Source: Methanobacterium sp. (lineage in GTDB: Archaea > Methanobacteriota > Methanobacteria > Methanobacteriales > Methanobacteriaceae). From it: DNA of 15,870 nt. The stretch's first letter is position 1; each line of letters begins with the position of its first letter. A program made the translations under genes and the position numbers. This document shows positions 14,475 to 15,870 of this stretch, piece by piece. Where the stretch lies: positions 1 to 15,870 of the forward strand of contig JACWMK010000054.1 in assembly GCA_015661405.1 (NCBI GenBank). The letters are read 5' to 3'. The notes under the pieces were generated by a model. The model was not told where the DNA came from. It ran no database searches and saw nothing but the letters and a program-made list of their open reading frames with translations.

Positions 14475-15599
14475 AAAATATCTTGATTTATTATTATTTG
14501 AATTAATTATTTTTGTTTTTTTTAAATAATTACTTTTTTTTGAGTTGTAGCCGAGTGTTGTGATGAGTCCTGCTAAAAATACAATTAGTATTGTGGTTCT
14601 TTTAGCTGATTCAGGCGTATATTTGTGTAATTTTTTCAATTTTAGTCCTGATTTACATAATTTGAAAAAGTCTTCGATTTTTCCACGTATAGGTTTAAAT
14701 TGTTTCCAATTCTTTATTTTTTCGAATAATACCACTTTTAACATGTTATATAACTTTCTAGCTTTCGCTTCTTGTTTTTTATCTCTAAATACTTGCAGAG
14801 GATAAGTTAACATATCATCTAATTTTCGAATTTTGAAATCATCCTTTGGGAAAATTAAAGGAACGATTTTATAACTGGAAATTCCGATTTGATAGTTTTT
14901 ATAACTGTAATATCCTTTATCAAATATTAATATATCTTTGTTTCGGATAATTCTTCGTTTTCTCAGTGTTTCCATTATTTCATTGAAAATTTTGGAATCG
15001 TGCGGGGCTCCAGAATGGATTACAATAGCAACAGGCATTGCAGATTCATGTTCAATAACTATTGTAGCTTTAAATCCAATATAATAACCATAAGAGGATG
15101 AATAACTCCATTTTAGATTTTGCTTTTTCAAGTATTCTTTGGAACGTTTTTTGCGTTTTGTATTATAATCTAAATCAATTGGAGTTGCATCAACTAAAAA
15201 TGTCAATTTTCCACGTCTTTTAAGTGGATTTGTTTGCATTAATATGCTGTTTGCTATTTTAATGTACGTATCGGCTTTAAATCTTGATAAAAATTCTGAT
15301 ATCTGAGATGCATCTGGAACTTCATCTGAAATTTCGAAGAATTTTCTCAGCTTTTTATCTCTTTTTAACTCTCGAACCACAAATTTAAGGGTTATGTTGA
15401 AAAATATGGATGTGAAAATGATTTTAGTTGATAAAATCATCATATTAACGTTTTTTACGCCTTTTGAAGATATTATTGTTTTTGATTTTCTAGAACCGAT
15501 AATTTTAAATATTTTCTTTAACAAGATATAATTTGGGTCTTCTTTATCGTAATTTAAATGGTGCTTCATTTTTATCGCCAAATAAATATATGTAAGCAT
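14454..15599 (-). CDS. DDE transposase, IS4/IS5 superfamily
   Basis: Catalyses cut-and-paste transposition of an insertion sequence. The RNase H-like core shows D137 in FLVDATPID, D227 in LIFDKGYY and a Glu in KIEDFFKLCKSGLKLKKLH (E309), the DDE triad of the DDE_Tnp_1 group. The N-terminal part (about 50-125) is a helical DNA-binding region. The gene is uninterrupted. The start is uncertain: ATG 15599 gives 381 residues, but ATG 15569 (11th codon) has an SD-like GGCGAT four bases upstream and may be the true start. The core seems to end near residue 350 (LITTLGYNSKK); the last ~25 residues are Asn/Lys-rich and run into the antisense of the permease 3' end. The IS was probably inserted just behind the ABC operon. 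I could not define terminal inverted repeats, so its ends are unknown. Confidence 0.85.
   Translation of the reverse strand: MLTYIYLAIKMKHHLNYDKEDPNYILLKKIFKIIGSRKSKTIISSKGVKNVNMMILSTKIIFTSIFFNITLKFVVRELKRDKKLRKFFEISDEVPDASQISEFLSRFKADTYIKIANSILMQTNPLKRRGKLTFLVDATPIDLDYNTKRKKRSKEYLKKQNLKWSYSSSYGYYIGFKATIVIEHESAMPVAIVIHSGAPHDSKIFNEIMETLRKRRIIRNKDILIFDKGYYSYKNYQIGISSYKIVPLIFPKDDFKIRKLDDMLTYPLQVFRDKKQEAKARKLYNMLKVVLFEKIKNWKQFKPIRGKIEDFFKLCKSGLKLKKLHKYTPESAKRTTILIVFLAGLITTLGYNSKKSNYLKKTKIINSNNNKSRYFLLSFSE
14516..14541 (+). terminator. T-tracts after the ABC permease, within the transposase 3' end
   Basis: Two eight-T runs (14516-14523 and 14534-14541) lie about 40-65 bases after the permease stop and could end the ABC transcript. 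On the opposite strand they encode Lys-rich codons of the transposase tail. Confidence 0.33.
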
Positions 15600-15729
15600 T
15601 AATATTTAAATTTAACGGTTTAGAAGGCCTATTACTATTATAAAACAAATATAAAAATGTATTTTAGGAAAGACATAATAAAAACTCTTTAGATCACGTA
15701 AAAAACTAAAGTAAATCATTTTCAAAAAG

Positions 15730-15766
15730 AAAAAAATCTAAGGGGCTAAATTATTATATTTAGATT
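15730..15766 (-). terminator. Hairpin plus T-tract terminator behind the histidine kinase
   Basis: On the minus strand a 7-bp stem (AATCTAA pairing with TTAGATT, arms 15766-15760 and 15741-15735, 18-base loop) runs straight into TTTTT, a C and five more Ts. It begins 38 bases after the kinase stop, the expected place and direction for its terminator. The rest of the 15600-15803 spacer is AT-rich without a visible gene. Confidence 0.5.
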
Positions 15767-15803
15767 AAAAAATATTTCAATACTCAAAAAATATTAGTTT
15801 AAT

Positions 15804-15870
15804 TTAGATTAAACCTTGATTATCTTGTTTTAAAGGAATGGTAAAATAAAAAGTTGAGCCTTTACCCAAT
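15804..15870 (-). CDS. C-terminal end of a sensor histidine kinase, cut by the window edge
   Basis: Only the last 21 codons are inside the window. Read on the minus strand from base 15869 they give LGKGSTFYFTIPLKQDNQG followed by Leu, Ile and a TAA at 15806-15804. GKGSTFYFTIPL is the typical end of a histidine kinase ATPase (HATPase_c) domain, the G2 box and last strand, so the gene is very probably a two-component sensor kinase; methanogens carry many with PAS domains. Nothing can be said about its sensing domain. It points toward the transposase and is followed by a hairpin/T-tract terminator. Confidence 0.72.
   Translation of the reverse strand, partial: LGKGSTFYFTIPLKQDNQGLI

Noticed and set aside
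14560..14805. Plus-strand open frame inside the transposase
   Set aside because: It is the antisense of the conserved DDE region and has no ribosome binding site.
14463..15690. Possible target-site duplication flanking the transposase (AAAGACA-ATAAAAA left, AAAGACATAATAAAAA right)
   Set aside because: The two copies differ by a two-base gap, real duplications are exact, and no terminal inverted repeats adjoin them. In such AT-rich DNA this is probably chance.

Overview
The window looks like a piece of a low-GC methanogenic archaeon, most likely in the Methanobacteriales (Methanobacterium or a relative). The pointers are an archaeosine-type tRNA-guanine transglycosylase, a homomeric archaeal NAC, a split SecF-SecD pair in the archaeal order, an aspartate carbamoyltransferase regulatory subunit, GGTGA/GGAGG ribosome binding sites, and very AT-rich spacers with oligo-T tracts. 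The species assignment is an inference.

Layout. (1) 2-4902: a tightly packed five-gene plus-strand operon: tgtA (5' end cut off by the window), NAC, a CpdA-like metallophosphoesterase, a NYN/Zc3h12a-type ribonuclease with a duplicated C-terminal domain, and a membrane-anchored protein with two palm (cyclase/GGDD-like) domains. Three of the four junctions are TAAATG and the fourth is a 4-base TTGA overlap. (2) 5048-5350: a small membrane-anchored, Asn-rich protein full of N-glycosylation sequons. (3) 5417-8698: argJ, argB and argC, three steps of arginine biosynthesis, each separated by a T-rich spacer. (4) 8963-11103: secF-secD, overlapping by ATGA. (5) 11155-11619: pyrI, without pyrB next to it. 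(6) 11743-12495: an MBL-fold hydrolase with an HxDxDH metal motif. (7) 12736-14474: a two-gene DrrAB-like ABC exporter whose permease appears to start at AUA. (8) 14454-15599, minus strand: an IS4/IS5-superfamily DDE transposase whose 3' end overlaps the permease tail to tail. (9) 15804-15870, minus strand: the last 21 codons of a sensor histidine kinase, followed by a hairpin and T-tract terminator.

Most of the window is housekeeping. The best candidate for something undescribed is the distal part of the first operon: a possible nucleotide-producing palm enzyme, a possible phosphodiesterase and an RNase with a duplicated domain of unknown role, co-transcribed with two translation genes. This recalls a nucleotide second-messenger circuit, but that reading is a hypothesis. 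The second item of note is the apparent ATGA-to-ATAA change at the start of the ABC permease.
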